Source: Ectocarpus siliculosus
Taxonomy: Eukaryota > Sar > Phaeophyceae > Ectocarpales > Ectocarpaceae
NCBI GenBank assembly: GCA_000310025.1
Contig: FN649741.1
Span: 5,960,862-6,024,861 of the forward strand
DNA length: 64,000 nt
Reading direction: 5' to 3'
Below, piece by piece: positions 1-12,200 of the stretch (within the stretch, counting starts at the first letter, position 1; every line of letters begins with the position of its first letter). The position numbers were made by a program, and so were the translations under genes. The notes under the pieces were generated by a model. The model was not told the DNA's origin. It did not search any database and saw nothing but the letters and a program-made list of their open reading frames with translations.

Positions 1-596
1 TAAAAGGGGGCGACGCAGGATGTTTGAACCCACCATCGTTTCCTCTCCATGTGCTCCCCCTCGATCTCGCCAATCCGGTAGTCTCGCCAAGCCCCCAAAG
101 GCCAACTACTGTTCTGTCAAGTTGTTGTTGTGTTGCTGCAGGCAACTTGGCAGCTCCACCTACACGGCTAGCTTTGGACAAGGACATTCTGAAGTCTGAA
201 GCACACCCTCGCCCCATGTGGCGGAAAACGAGCGTCATGGCGCTTGCTGCATGCTATAGTAGGTGTAGCGGCTTCATGAATTTCAGCAAGGTGAGCTACA
301 ACATGTCTAGTCTCCAGCATGGCATGTTCGGCAGACAGCTCGGTACTTACTTTCTTCTTGCCCGCCAATGATTGCAGCCCTGAGCCAGATCAATGACTGT
401 ACTCTCTCTCCCTCCATATCCTTCACCCGCCGGACGCTATGTACATGGCTCATCTTTGCCTGTATCTAGTATCGCCGTGAGTGTGGGCGGCCAATCTTTC
501 CCTCCTGTATTTGTACCCAGAGGCAGGACATACGTGTTTGAACCCATTCAGCAGCGAGTCATAGTCTAAGCTGGTAGACTTTTTTTTTTTTTCTTA

Positions 597-636
597 ATAT
601 GACACAACGAATCGATATATGACACAACGAATCGAT
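597..636. repeat. Two-copy 20-bp tandem repeat
   Basis: A 20-bp unit (atatgacacaacgaatcgat) occurs twice back to back, just after a poly-T run at about 580-592. It lies about 230 bp upstream of the proposed aminopeptidase start. A role in the promoter is possible but not shown. Confidence 0.85.
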
Positions 637-863
637 CTCTATCATAGAAAAGAGTCTGAGACAGATTAGCAATGAATTCATAGCGTCAGAAAGTACCTGC
701 ATGTCTACGATTTCCCAGACAGCATATTTGTATAGACTTTTGTATTAGTCTACCGCAATACAGGACCGAGAGGATTTAGCGATGGTTAGGCTTGGAGAAT
801 TATTTGCCGAAGCTGCACACAGCATTATGTTACTGTGGTTTCTCGGTGCACGTGTATGTATGA

Positions 864-1284
864 ATGCGAGACGCAATGCGTCTGTCCTTCGCAGTAACAA
901 TTGTTTCGCTCACTCTGAGCAGTGCTACGCATGGTGTTGTACAGGTGCCGACAGCAGCAGTAGGCGATTTGGTGTTCCGGGGCGGTACGTCTCACTGGGA
1001 ACGTTTTTTCTGGTTGCTTTCGTCGTTCACTGGCTTTCGTCTATAATGTACTTTGTATTCAACGTCGCCGGCCGGTCGGAAATCAGGGAGTTGCCCGAGT
1101 GAGTTCGTCTCTGCGTCTTGGGGGCTCCCGAGCTAAATGCAGCTCGCACGGTACAACAATCAGGGGAGCTGCTGCTGTTGCTGCAGTTTCAGGAAGATGC
1201 CTCGGTGTTCGTGGAGGAGCAAACAGACGTCTGCACGCCACGGTACCAGCTGCGGAAACGCCAACCAGCGACACAGCTGCAGAG
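864..1284 (+). other. Possible N-terminal targeting leader of the aminopeptidase
   Basis: Exon 1 reads [20 protein letters not shown] from ATG 876 (ATG 864 is in frame, four codons earlier), a short basic start and hydrophobic core like a signal peptide. Donor CAG|GTGCCG (after 944) and acceptor atcag|GGA (1087) are both phase 0. Exon 2 adds 66 residues rich in Ser, Arg, Ala and Gly and joins exon 3 in phase 0. A signal peptide followed by a transit-like stretch is the layout used for complex plastids in stramenopiles, but no ASAFAP-like Phe is evident after the hydrophobic core. Simple secretion or a periplastid location is as likely. RNA evidence for exon 1 is needed. Confidence 0.45.
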
Positions 1285-4200
1285 GTATGTGCAACACTCG
1301 CCCCACTTCTGAATCACGTTGTGCCGGACACCGTACGCGGTGCGCTCTGGTTCGTGTTTTGTTTGTTCTACATGCGTAAGCAGCATGCGAGCAGGGCCGT
1401 TTCTACGCTATGTAATTTACCACCAACACGAACGATACAATGCCCGCTGATCACCCCCGTGGTTCAAGAGCAGTGAGGCGTCGCGTGATCGTCGTGCATC
1501 TACACGGATGTATGCCTAGGCTATTTGGATGTATACCACTGATGCGCCCAACGTTCGTCTCTGATTGCATGCACAGAAAGAGGCGTCGCCAGTGTTGTCT
1601 AGCCTTCAGGCTTGGATGCGGAAAGAGAACATGGACTGCTTCATCGTGCCAAGCGACGACCCACATCTGAGGTATGACGCGCTTGTATATGCCCAATCCA
1701 TCAACCTTGTATATAGGAAACATCTTTCGCGAATCGACCCACAACAACACACCCTGGTTCAGCTTGTCCCGTACTTGTATCGTTCGCGCCGATGCCATCG
1801 CTCCCTCTCAGCGAGTATGCGTCCGAGTGCTTTAATCGGAGGGCTTTCGTGTCGGGCTTTACGGGATCGGCTGGGACGGCAGTGATCCTGAAGGATGAGG
1901 TGAACTCCAGAAAGTGTGTTAGGCGCGGGTTTGTGTTTTCTTTCTGGATCGACCACTCGATTCCACGCCAATGCTTACTCTCTCACCGTTTATCCCGACC
2001 TTTACGTTTGTGGCAGGCTCTTCTGTGGACGGATGGGCGGTACCATCTTCAAGCAGATCAACAGTTGGGCAAGGGCTGGAGGCTCATGAAGGCTGGCAAG
2101 CCCTCTGTTCCAACTATCCAGGAGTTCCTTGCGAAGCATCTGCCGACGCAATCTCGCGTGGCAATCGATCCTTTCGTGCACTCAGCTTCCTCCGTAAAGG
2201 CTCTCGAAAAGGCGAGTTTTCGAAAGCGTTTCTTGCTGCGTTGTCACGACTCTCCCTATCGGCGGCGAATTTACCGATGCCCGGGACACTACCTGCTGCA
2301 GCTGTACCTGATGACGCGTGTATTTGGAACGTTCTATCTCTCCAGGAGCTCGGTGCTGCAGGCATTTCCGTTGCCGCGATTGATCACGCCGGCGATAAAA
2401 ACCCGGTGGACAAGATCTGGGGTGAAACGCGACCAGCGCCTCCCAAATCCCCTGTTCGGATACACAAGATGGCGTATGCTGGTGAAACCGTCAAGGACAA
2501 GCTTGCAAAGGTGGATATATTTTGGGGGACGTAAAGGCGTTTAGAGGTTGCACGGGACGCTACTTCAGAACAAGCGACCACATGCCGTGGAGAACGGGAC
2601 CAACACTAGCTCAATTGTGGCGTTGCAGAGGTAGTTGTATATCATAAAAAGTGACGACGGCATCCATCGATGCAAAGAAGCACCGCAAGTCGAAGTTTCA
2701 CGGCTCTTGTGCGTTCCGGTCTCTCTCTCTTGCAGATCCGTAAGAGCATGCTGGAGGAGAAGGCGGACGTTTTCGTGAGCGGCCTGCTGGACGAGGTACT
2801 GCGCATGCCCGGCTTGAATGTGTTTCTCGTTCTGCACTGTGCCCACCTTTGGTCGGAGAGTCAACGGTAAAGCAAATAAACCGGGTTCTGAGTGCGACTT
2901 GAATTGCAGGGTGCGCCGTGCAAGGTCAGTCGACCGGAGGTGCACAAACGGGAGTTGTTTTAGAAGCTCCACGTGTGACGATGTTGTGTTTGGTCGTTCG
3001 CCTCGCAGGTGGCTTACATCCTCAACATCCGCGGGGACGATGTTGCGCACTCCCCGGTAGCTATTGCGTACCTTCTCGTCACGGAGAACGGGGCGACAGT
3101 GTTCATCGACGAGGCCAAGATGTCCACTGAAGTTGAGGCGGAGATGAAGGTACGAGAAGGGTTGAAGCGTTGGAGCACTAGTTTGCTGGAAATCATATGG
3201 CGGCCTAATGGCATAGTTGAGGTTAACTTGAAGGTTGCACCCTGAAAACTCATCACTTGGTCGCGTTCTTTTAGATTCCGCGTGGCGACACCGCTCGTTC
3301 GAGTTGATCCCGCAAGGTTTCGCATCGTGGCCCCTGCTACATCGCTGTTTCTGTACTGGATCGTCCCTCGGCAGGAGCACGGGGTAGAGGTGCACGGGTA
3401 CGAGGAGGCCTTGGAGGCGGTCCGCACGCTTGCGAAGCAAGGAAAGAAAGTGTGGATCGACCCAGAAAGGGTTAATTTCGCGTTCGCAAACGTCGTCGGG
3501 GAGGACGAGTAAGTGGTGGTGGGGTCGGGGATACGTCACTTTTCGCACCAAACCCACCGTCGTAGTTCCATGGGCTCGCTCTAAGACTCCGAGCAGGAGT
3601 GCTTCAAAGTGTGCCCAAGATCACCATGGCGGGAACTTGGTGCCCGGGGGTCTTGAGAAGTGCGCACCAAGCGAGAGCGTGGAGGACTTGCCGGCCACTG
3701 GCGCATGAATTGCCGACGTGCTAAGCTCTACCGTTCACAGCATGCAACGCTGTGTGTCTGCCATTGCGTTGGTCTTTATCACCGTTCGTCTTGAGTAAGG
3801 CCAGTTCCTCTCCACAACGCGAAACCATGCGAATCGCTTTGTTTATACGACAATCCTTGTTTTCGTTCACATGCTGGCTACTCATAAGTCGATCGGCTCG
3901 AATCTAATTGCGTGCGGTTTCATGGATTGTCCACTCATTAAACAGCCTCATCGCAAAGCCCTCGCCAGTGTCTATGGCGAAGGGGATCAAGAACGCGCCG
4001 GAACTTGAAGGGATGCGGGCAGCTCATGTCCGTGATGGAGTTGCTATGGTGCTGGCGTTGTCGAGGTTGGAGCGCGATGTAGCAGCGGGGCAAGTTATCA
4101 CTGAGGTTGATATTGACCAACGGGCGACTACTGCAAGATCACAGCAAGATAAATTTGTGGGTGAGCACAGACATTCTGAGGAATGCTGAAATGCACCGCA

Positions 4201-6190
4201 CCCGTGGCAGAATGGAATCAACACCTTTTGCGATACTATCGTGCGCCGTTTCTCCCCTTTCGGTTTTGCGTTTGTGGTTAACAGTGCTGCCAATCAGGTC
4301 CTTGATGTCAAAGGGGCTTCATTTGCCCTCCACTCGTCTCTGTTTTCGCGCGCGTGTATTGTACTGTGCGTGCAGCCTGTTGGTCCTAACCCGTTGTTTC
4401 TCCGCGTTTTTCTCCTCCGTGCTACGGCCCACGCAATAGATTTGAGTTTTCCCACCATCGCGGGGGAGAATTCGAACGGGGCTATCATTCATTACTCGGC
4501 GACGCCTGACTCATGCCACACCGTTGGACGAGAATCTATGCTCTTGCTCGATTCTGGAGCACAGTACGAGGACGGCACTACAGACGTTACTCGGACGATG
4601 CATTTCGGGGAACCAACGGCCGAACAGAAAGAGGTTCGTGACGAAACGTCGAATCTTCCGGTGATTGCTGTCTCTATTTCCTTCGACTAGTGTGTACGAC
4701 GCATGAAGTGCGTTCTATTTCAATCGTTTCTATCGTTGTCTCAGCATGGATGGTCGAAGTCCTCCAAAATACATGGAAACACTTGCTTTTCGAGTGAGCC
4801 TCCGCAAGCAGCTGCCCTCCTCTTCTCTGCTCTGTCCGTTCTGCATTTCTGACCCATCTAGGCGTACACTCGCGTCCTTCAAGGACACATCGGCCTTGCA
4901 ACAGCCCAGTTCCCTGATGGAACGCCGGGATTTATGATAGACGCATTTGCGCGGCGTCATCTATGGGACGCTGGGTTGGACTACCAGCACGGTACGGGAC
5001 ACGGCGTGGGGGCCGCGTTGAACGTCCACGAGGGTCCACACGTGAGTTCCTTCTCCTCCTCGTTACCGATGTTCTTACGTGGACACTTTGTTGTGGCATG
5101 ATAATGCCGAGTCCGACATTTACCGCACGTGCCAGCAACCAACTCCATTTCTTTTTATGCGGTCGGCGGCAAATTCTTATTTTCTAGCCCCCGATACCTT
5201 GATCCTACCTTGTATTTATGATATGGAATCACGACCAATGGAGGAAGTCTCTCATCTTCTTTTTTCAGCCACCCATTCCCTAACACTTCCCGCTTCTTGT
5301 TTCGCCCAGTCTATCAGTTCACGGACGGCCAACACTACGCCTCTTGAGCCCGGAATGATCGTGAGCAACGAACCTGGATACTACAAGCCAGGAAGCTTCG
5401 GGGTTCGTATCGAAAACTTGCTCGAGATCGTGGATTCTGGGATCTCCAATGAGACTCTTGGGCGAAGGTACATCCCCGAAACTAGTCATGCATTGTGGCA
5501 TGATCTGCGTGCTCAGGGTCAAACTGTTTCTGGATACAGATCGACGAGAGGATAATGGAGCCTTGTCAACGCGGGGGGAATTTTCCCATGCTTCGGCCAC
5601 ACTTGTCCTTGTTGCATTCTGCGGTTCGCCGACGGTGTGTTTGTTGCACGACCTTCATGATCTTCTCTCGATACCGCGCTTTAAGTTGCTCATGCTTCTC
5701 GGCCTCTCGTTCGCCCCTGCTTGGCAGATTTTATTCGTTCGCGCCTCTCACCTTCATCCCGATGCAAAAGAAACTCCTCGACCAAACACTTCTAACGTCC
5801 AAGGAGCTGGACTGGCTGGATGAGTACCACGAAGTGGTGAGTTTTCCTGCACTCCAGAAACTGAGCAGCTTGCACTGAATCATATTCGAAGTGAAGGTCG
5901 AGCAGCGGCTCACCCTTTGTCCCACGAGCAAGAGGTGCGAAATGTTGGTGGCATGCTACCCATGCTTCTCCCGGCTCTTCTCTCCTCGCCGTCCTTGCTG
6001 TTGCCTTTTTTCTCTATCGGCTACAATGGTTTCGTAAGTAGCGTTTGAGCTGCTCTGAATCGTCTCCACATATATCTGCCGTGTTTCGTTCCACCTCCAG
6101 GTTTGGACAAAACTGCACAAGCTGGTGAAGGACGAAGAGGCTCTCGCTTGGCTAAAGGAAGCCACAGCCCCAGTTGTACGGCAACCATAG
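864..6190 (+). CDS. Xaa-Pro aminopeptidase (aminopeptidase P, M24B family), 15 exons
   Basis: Dimetal peptidase that removes an N-terminal residue preceding proline. Proposed exons: 864/876-944, 1087-1284, 1577-1671, 1812-1899, 2017-2211, 2346-2510, 2736-2795, 3009-3149, 3375-3508, 3946-4160, 4440-4633, 4862-5041, 5310-5467, 5728-5836, 6101-6190. Phases close exactly, giving about 696-700 residues ending at TAG 6190. Landmarks in order: [57 protein letters not shown] (two Asp ligands), HGTGHGVG (His ligand), SNEPGYY and VRIEN (two Glu ligands), and a C-terminal [10 protein letters not shown]. All five expected ligands are present, so it is probably active. Length and the C-terminal extension match three-domain eukaryotic enzymes (XPNPEP1 type). 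Exons 1-2 encode a hydrophobic leader then a Ser/Arg/Ala-rich stretch not found in the cytosolic enzyme. The intron after 2211 appears to be GC-AG. Exons 3-15 are firm; exons 1-2 are the least certain. Confidence 0.93.
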
Positions 6191-6462
6191 AAAAGTCGGC
6201 ACCCGATTGGTCGTGAGAACGCCTGTCTTTCCTGTCGAGACATATGGAGGACGTAGCGTTTAGGCGAGTGGCAGTAGGCACTCAGTCGGAGCCAGATTCT
6301 CCACCCTTCTCTTCCCTATCGCTGGTGCTGCTGTCGTGGATCCCGGCAACCTCCGCGTCCGTGGTATTCCGCGCCTTTACTCCATGTTCTTCAACGATGC
6401 ACGTGGGATGTGGTGGTGGAAATATGACCTCCCTTGGGGTTTTCTGTTATCTTCAGTGCTGA

Positions 6463-6810
6463 ATGCATCTGAAGAAGGTCGAGGTAGAGGTCCTTGTGGA
6501 TCAATGCGGATTGGAGTATTGGCGTTTTTTAGGTGAACAATCCAAGCTTGTAAGTATATGTTTAGATTTCTCCTGGGTTTCACGGAGTACCCAAGCCCGC
6601 GCGACCGCTGCTATTCCTGTTGTTACAAGGATTGCGGCTTGTTTGCGACTTCGCTGAGCGAAACGTCAGCCAGATGTATGCTGAAGCCACAGATGCGACT
6701 GCCAAATGCGACCTTGTAGGTTGTTGATCTCTCACGGCATGTTGCCTTCCATTAACCACCCCGGTGAACAGAACGCGCGCGATTTTCGGCAGTTGCACTT
6801 GACTCCATAA
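6463..6810 (+). CDS. Possible small three-exon gene, unrecognised
   Basis: Three phase-0 segments can be joined: 6463-6549 from an ATG, with donor CTT|GTAAGTAT; 6659-6715 after gctgag, with donor CTT|GTAGGT; and 6772-6810 after gaacag, ending TAA. The product would be about 60 residues, beginning MHLKKVEVEVLVDQCG. It has no domain I recognise. It starts about 270 bp after the aminopeptidase stop and could instead be unrelated open sequence or part of a longer gene. The main support is the good first donor and matching phases. Confidence 0.2.
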
Positions 6811-9209
6811 AGGTTGCTGTACATGGCTGTGCGGCGGAGGCGTATGCACGAGTAGGTGTCATGGAGTTGATTTATCGAATTGGAAAGACCTCGGAACCCC
6901 ACATTCTATATATAGCCGGTCGAACCTAGATTGTATTATAACCGCGGATAGATGGTGAGTGCGAATCTCTCTGGAGCAACAAAACACTTGATGCCCAGAT
7001 ACAAGTAGGCAGCGATTTCGGTGGATTGCAACTAACTCGCGAGTACCGTCCAACGGGGGCTCAGTAGCTCAAAGGCCGGTGGAGCAGATGGCCGGTGGAA
7101 CAGATGGGCTATTTCTGCTCCACCAGGCCAGCCTCTTTACAGAGCGTCGTATTCCCTAATAAGTCTTGCACTGTGTTGGCACGGCCCACGGCTATCATAC
7201 AAGCCATCGGAAACCCCAATCAGACCAGTGGGTGCAGAGAAACGCCCACCCACGGGGGCTCGGTGGCTCAATGACCGGTGGATTGCCGGGTATTTTTTGC
7301 CTCAGCCCTGTTAGTATGTAACTGCTTCCACTTGTTTGCATAGGTGCTTTTACGACCTCTGGTTGGTTGAGTAATAGTCACTAAAAGACCGTGTGTAGAT
7401 ATATATCTCTTCATCGCAGCCTCACTAACCAACAGGTTTGGGTTATTCGTCGCTCCGCCAGCTATTCATAATTTTTGGCTGCGGCACCGCGACGACCAGT
7501 ATCGAGTTCGGGGGCAAGGTGGACCCTCCCCCACATGAAGATGACTTCACAGACAGCGTGTTTTCTGGACTGAGAGGAAGACAGTTGTACGCAACACCTA
7601 CAAGTACTCCAAGTGTGATGGGCCTCTTTCCAACAACGAGCTTTCAGGGTTGGATATGCAAGGAATTGTAGACTCAGATGGGATCCAAGTATATTATCGC
7701 AGGTGAAAACATTGTGAACTTGTTCAAAGCGATATAGTCTACAAGTCGAAGTACATATTGTTTTTTAGATATTCCTCTGTCTCACTATGGGTTTAATCAC
7801 ATACGTGATCTACATGTATCTGTACACAGGCAGGCAGAGAGCAGAGCGACGATTTTATATACTTGTTTGGCGTGTGGAAGCACCAAAGTCGTCATGTCGC
7901 TCATGTTTGTGTTCATCTCACCTGACTCGCTCTCGTGCCATTTCGGGAGTTCCTCATATATATATACAGAATGCCGAGGGTTACGTACGGTCCTCAATTT
8001 GTACACGATGGACAGATGTTTGTCCATCATAAACTTACTCCCCACCTAAGCCGTCTCTTCTTGAAAATAATCCTTTCAAGTATCAATTGGTCCCGATATT
8101 CGACCATTTGATAGGGATTCTACATATTAATCGGCAACAACTTTGGGATTAAACAGGGCACGAAAAGGTTTTTGTTCTGCAAAAAAATGAGACCTCAAAG
8201 TCCAAGCTCTAGGTTGCCCGGTACCTCCATTCATCGTGCTTCTTCCGCGCTTGCGCCTGGTAGCGTTTTCTACCCACCCACAAAATAGACGCGGCAAAAT
8301 TTCGCTGTGGAACCTGCGGTATCGTTCCCCAATTCTCCCTGCCATTGACCTCTTACCCCTCTCGTCTAAATAGCACAAGCACTTGACGACAGCGCCCCCC
8401 GTGCACCCCGGCGAAAATGCTAGAAGTAATATCGATAGGATCGAGTGGGTTAACATTTTGAGCCACCGTCAAGAAGGAAGGAACGATTGGCCATCGGTGA
8501 TCGGTCCTGTGGGAACAACAGTGTTCCGTCCCCTCGAGGACGCGTGGTCAATGGTTTCACCGCTAAGGCATGCCAACCTATGGGTCCTCCCCCCTCGTAC
8601 CCCGGCACCCCCTTTGTCGAGGAGTTCGAAGGTGGAAATAACGATGCCATTCTTCGCGAGCAAAACAGGTGAAGAAGAACTTGGACGCAGTTGCTTCGCC
8701 GCTTCAGATTGTTAGAGGACCATTTGGTGTAAGCCTTGACAACGATAGCAAGTGGTTACACCCGATACACTGCAAAGCTGCGTGGCCGGGCACGCTTGCA
8801 CGTCGGCTAGCAGAAGGTCGCTGCTCCAGCTTGGCAACGCCTCCTTCCTGGAGCACGAATGCCGTTAAGGTCTCGCCCAAGCCCAACAGCCTCCGCGCGC
8901 GCCATTGCATTGCCCTGGTTGGTGGGGACAGGAATCGCTCCCGTTGGTGTGTCAAGAAGACGGAGATATATCTCCGTAGAATAGCGCTCCTCGAAGCACG
9001 TATGTGCAATTTTCCACGCCATAGTCAGCAAGTTTATTGAAACGGGCTAGGCGGACAATGCGAGGGCTGAATGTGGCATTGGAATCACTCCTCGGCAATA
9101 TAAAGCCCACGGCATCCGAACCATACTACATGATGCAGGTTTCACATGGCACCACGGCGGTGGTTAACCAAGCAAAGAACCCGTTCGAAGTGAGATGCCA
9201 ATTATTCAC
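6811..9209. other. Intergenic, no gene supported
   Basis: Apart from the repeat and hairpin at 7.06-7.28 kb I see no exon with recognisable protein similarity or convincing splice sites. Short open frames on both strands overlap without a preferred frame. The 3' end of the minus-strand kinesin transcript should lie in the upper part of this stretch (about 8.5-9.2 kb), but I could not place its stop codon. Confidence 0.5.
7056..7281. repeat. Direct repeat of about 28 bp with an adjacent hairpin
   Basis: The motif gggggctcagtagctcaa, continuing into ggccggtgg, at about 7056-7083 returns at about 7254-7281 as gggggctcggtggctcaa followed by gaccggtgg. At the end of the first copy, GGTGGAGCAGA (7079-7089) pairs perfectly with TCTGCTCCACC (7115-7125), and flanking GGCC boxes (7075-7078 and 7127-7130) extend the stem across a one-base bulge. 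No gene is evident here. Confidence 0.7.
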
Positions 9210-12200
9210 CTGCCGCTGAACATCGGTCTTCCGCTTCTCCATGTCCTTCAGTCGGTTGCTCAGGTCCTCGACCGCTGTCCCAAACAGTGTTTCCATCTCG
9301 TTCACCTGGTGGCGCGACACGTACTCTTTGGCCAGCACGTCTTTTTGCTGAACTGCTTGGTTCTCGAGCACCCGGATCTGGACAGGACAACAACCACTTT
9401 TCAAAGTCTGCGTTTACAGAACTGTGGATGATTTGTTGCCTTGCCTCTCGCATTCGCACATCGGCCGAATATTTCAAATACGGTGATGTCTACGCCCACA
9501 ACCGGCAATAAAAAGTTGTTCAAGCTCACTCTTTTCAAACATAAAGCCAGATATTACTATTTCGAAGGTTCCTGTTGGTTTTACGCCTTTATCTTCAAGC
9601 ATCGACACTTTCGGCGGCGTAAGGTGTTTGCTCACCCGTGCCTCCATGTCTTCGACAACCGCATCCCTGCCGGCAAGTTCTTTCAACAGCTCACTGCCAA
9701 AGGCAAAGTACACGGGTATCAAGGTCGGTGTCAGTCATGGGCACGCAAAGAATCCACACTTCTTTCCCAACCGAGCCCACGCACCAAACACTCGAAGCTT
9801 GTAAGTGGTAATATTTACTGAGGAAAGCGACACACTACGCTTGTTATCTCGTATCTAAACGACACTGGCCACCAAGCCCACCCCGAGGAAACCAACAGCG
9901 TACCTGATGCGGCGGTTCGTCTCCCTCTCCTGCCTTCGCCCTTCAGACTGGCAGACGCGCAGATCCCTGTTATGGCATAAACAGCGCAACGGTTTGCTTG
10001 CATGAGCGCCGGGGACACGCTTCCTCTTCTCCGGTTGGCGGTAAATGGTACTATTATAGTATTGGCCAGGCTACGTCATGTTGTGCGACAACCACGCGCT
10101 CGTAGATTCCCACGGATCTACCTGGTGACTAGTAGATGGGCCTCCTTTTCCTTGGTCAGCTCGTAGTCGCTCGAGCAGCATTGCGCGGCGGCCCTGGCGG
10201 CCTTTGCTTTGTATGCCTGAACACGCTCCTCGTATCCTTGTTTCAAGCTCTTCATTTCCCTTCATCCGGACACCGACATGATCGGCGAACGGACGTCGAT
10301 GTTGCGCACGGATGTAGGTTGATCGAGTTGTTTGGCACATGCCAGGGAATTTTTCCGACCGACCTACTCCAGGTTTCCAGTGCGTCCGCGGTCCTGTTGT
10401 TCGCACTCACCGATCACATTCAGCTTTCATGTTGCGTGCTCTCTCTTTCCACTCTTGCTGCTGAGTTGTGTCGGTCGTGGATACCGCATCCTCGCTTCTT
10501 GGCTCCTGTACGATAGCGCAAAAGCAAACGGACGTTTCAAACTTCAATTTCCAAAGCCATTGTCTATTACTGTTTAGGATTTTCAAAGTCGAGCAGCGTT
10601 TGTTTGCGGAAAGATTGGTGGGTTGCTAGGGGTATTTCACCAAATACGCGGCAGGTGTGATTGCTGACGACACATCACAGAGAAACAGCAAATCTCCCCG
10701 TGACCCTCAAGGTGATATCGGCTCCAGGGAGGCCGTCTCCAGGCGGTGCATCGCCGCTTCTAGTATATTCTCGTTTGGGTACTTCTCTAACCCAACCCAA
10801 GTAGTCGAGTGCAATATAGTCCCAACGTCCACGCGGTTTGAAGATCCATGTCGACTCGAGTTCTGGGAGCATATCATGCAGTGGATAACCAAGAGAAAAC
10901 AGACGCTCTTGCACGAAGAAAATTACCGTGAGCATCTCGTACGCCTCCACCATAGTCTGAAGCCGGACATCGGTGGCATTCTTCTCTTCTTGGAGACGTG
11001 CCAGTAGGTCATGTGCTACTTCCAAGCGCTCTTCTGCGGACGCTTTCATGAGAGTCATCTGGGTCAACTTGTCGCTCTGGTTGTCATATTGTTGTTGCAA
11101 GTCTTGGCATCGTGCTTCAAGGTCCGGGACAACGTTCGCGCGGGCATCCGTCATCACGGACATTGCTCTCTGAGCGAATATGAGAGTCGCCAAGGTTTCG
11201 CCAAGCTCGTCCCTAGAGGCGATTTTGGCGAAGTTCACATACGTCAAGAGAGTGAAAAGGGTTATGACAACTATACGATGCTCGGACAAATGTTTCGGAG
11301 CAGGGTGCTCAACCACGGTATGTCTACCCCATACGCCATACCTCTCAGGAATAATTCCGACAATCACCGCCGTCTTGGAGTTGCCTGCTAAGGTTTGCTG
11401 AAGCAATCTCGTCAGCTTGCTGTCTCGAAACGGGACATGTGCCTGCCCCTGAGAGGGAAACAGCGAGGATAAGGGCAGAAAACAAACGTGATTGTGAGAC
11501 CTCGTGCATAGGAGTATCACGTGAAGTGTCAGGCATGACAAGAAGCCTCAACTCTTAGAGGGAACGTTCGCGGTAGTAATGGGTCCAGTATCGACGCACA
11601 GGAAACTTAAATGACTCCTTCATCTTAGTTGCACGAGTTTCCACCTTCGCCAGAGCAGCCACGCAGTTCCCCAGAGCAGACAGACCCAGGTTGACGAACT
11701 TGCATTCCTCCAGACGTCGATATCTTGCCTCCGTTCGCTTAGCGCTCTCGCTTGCAGCTAGGTCTGCTAGCATCAAACAGCTCTGGTCGTTTTGAGGATC
11801 GACAAAAGCAGAAGCAAGTTCACCAAACGTTCGAAGGAGTGGTCGTCAGAGCCGAGGAGATCCCAAAGGAAACTACCACCCTCGTACAGAGACAGTACCG
11901 AAAATGCTTCCGGTACCTGGGTTAACCCGTCCTCTCCTTCGCAGCGCGCCTCTTCGGGGCGACGCTGTTCCAAGTACACGAGCGCGATCGTGTGGCCGCG
12001 GCTTGACCCCTCGTCAAATTGAGCACTTTCGAAGATAGATATAGCTTCCGCGCTGGGCAACGAGCAAGGCAGCATTTGTCATTATTGAGTTGCACCACAA
12101 GGACCTTTGCAATGTTGTATCTGAGCGAAGGGCTTGACTATCACGTTTCAGGGCACCAGGTACCGCATAATATCTAGGGCAAGCCAACCGATGGTGCCGC

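Noticed and set aside
10071-10406. Arg/Gly-rich minus-strand frame as kinesin tail
   Set aside because: A different frame of the same stretch (10259-10122) gives a coiled coil and fits the phase of the neighbouring exons.
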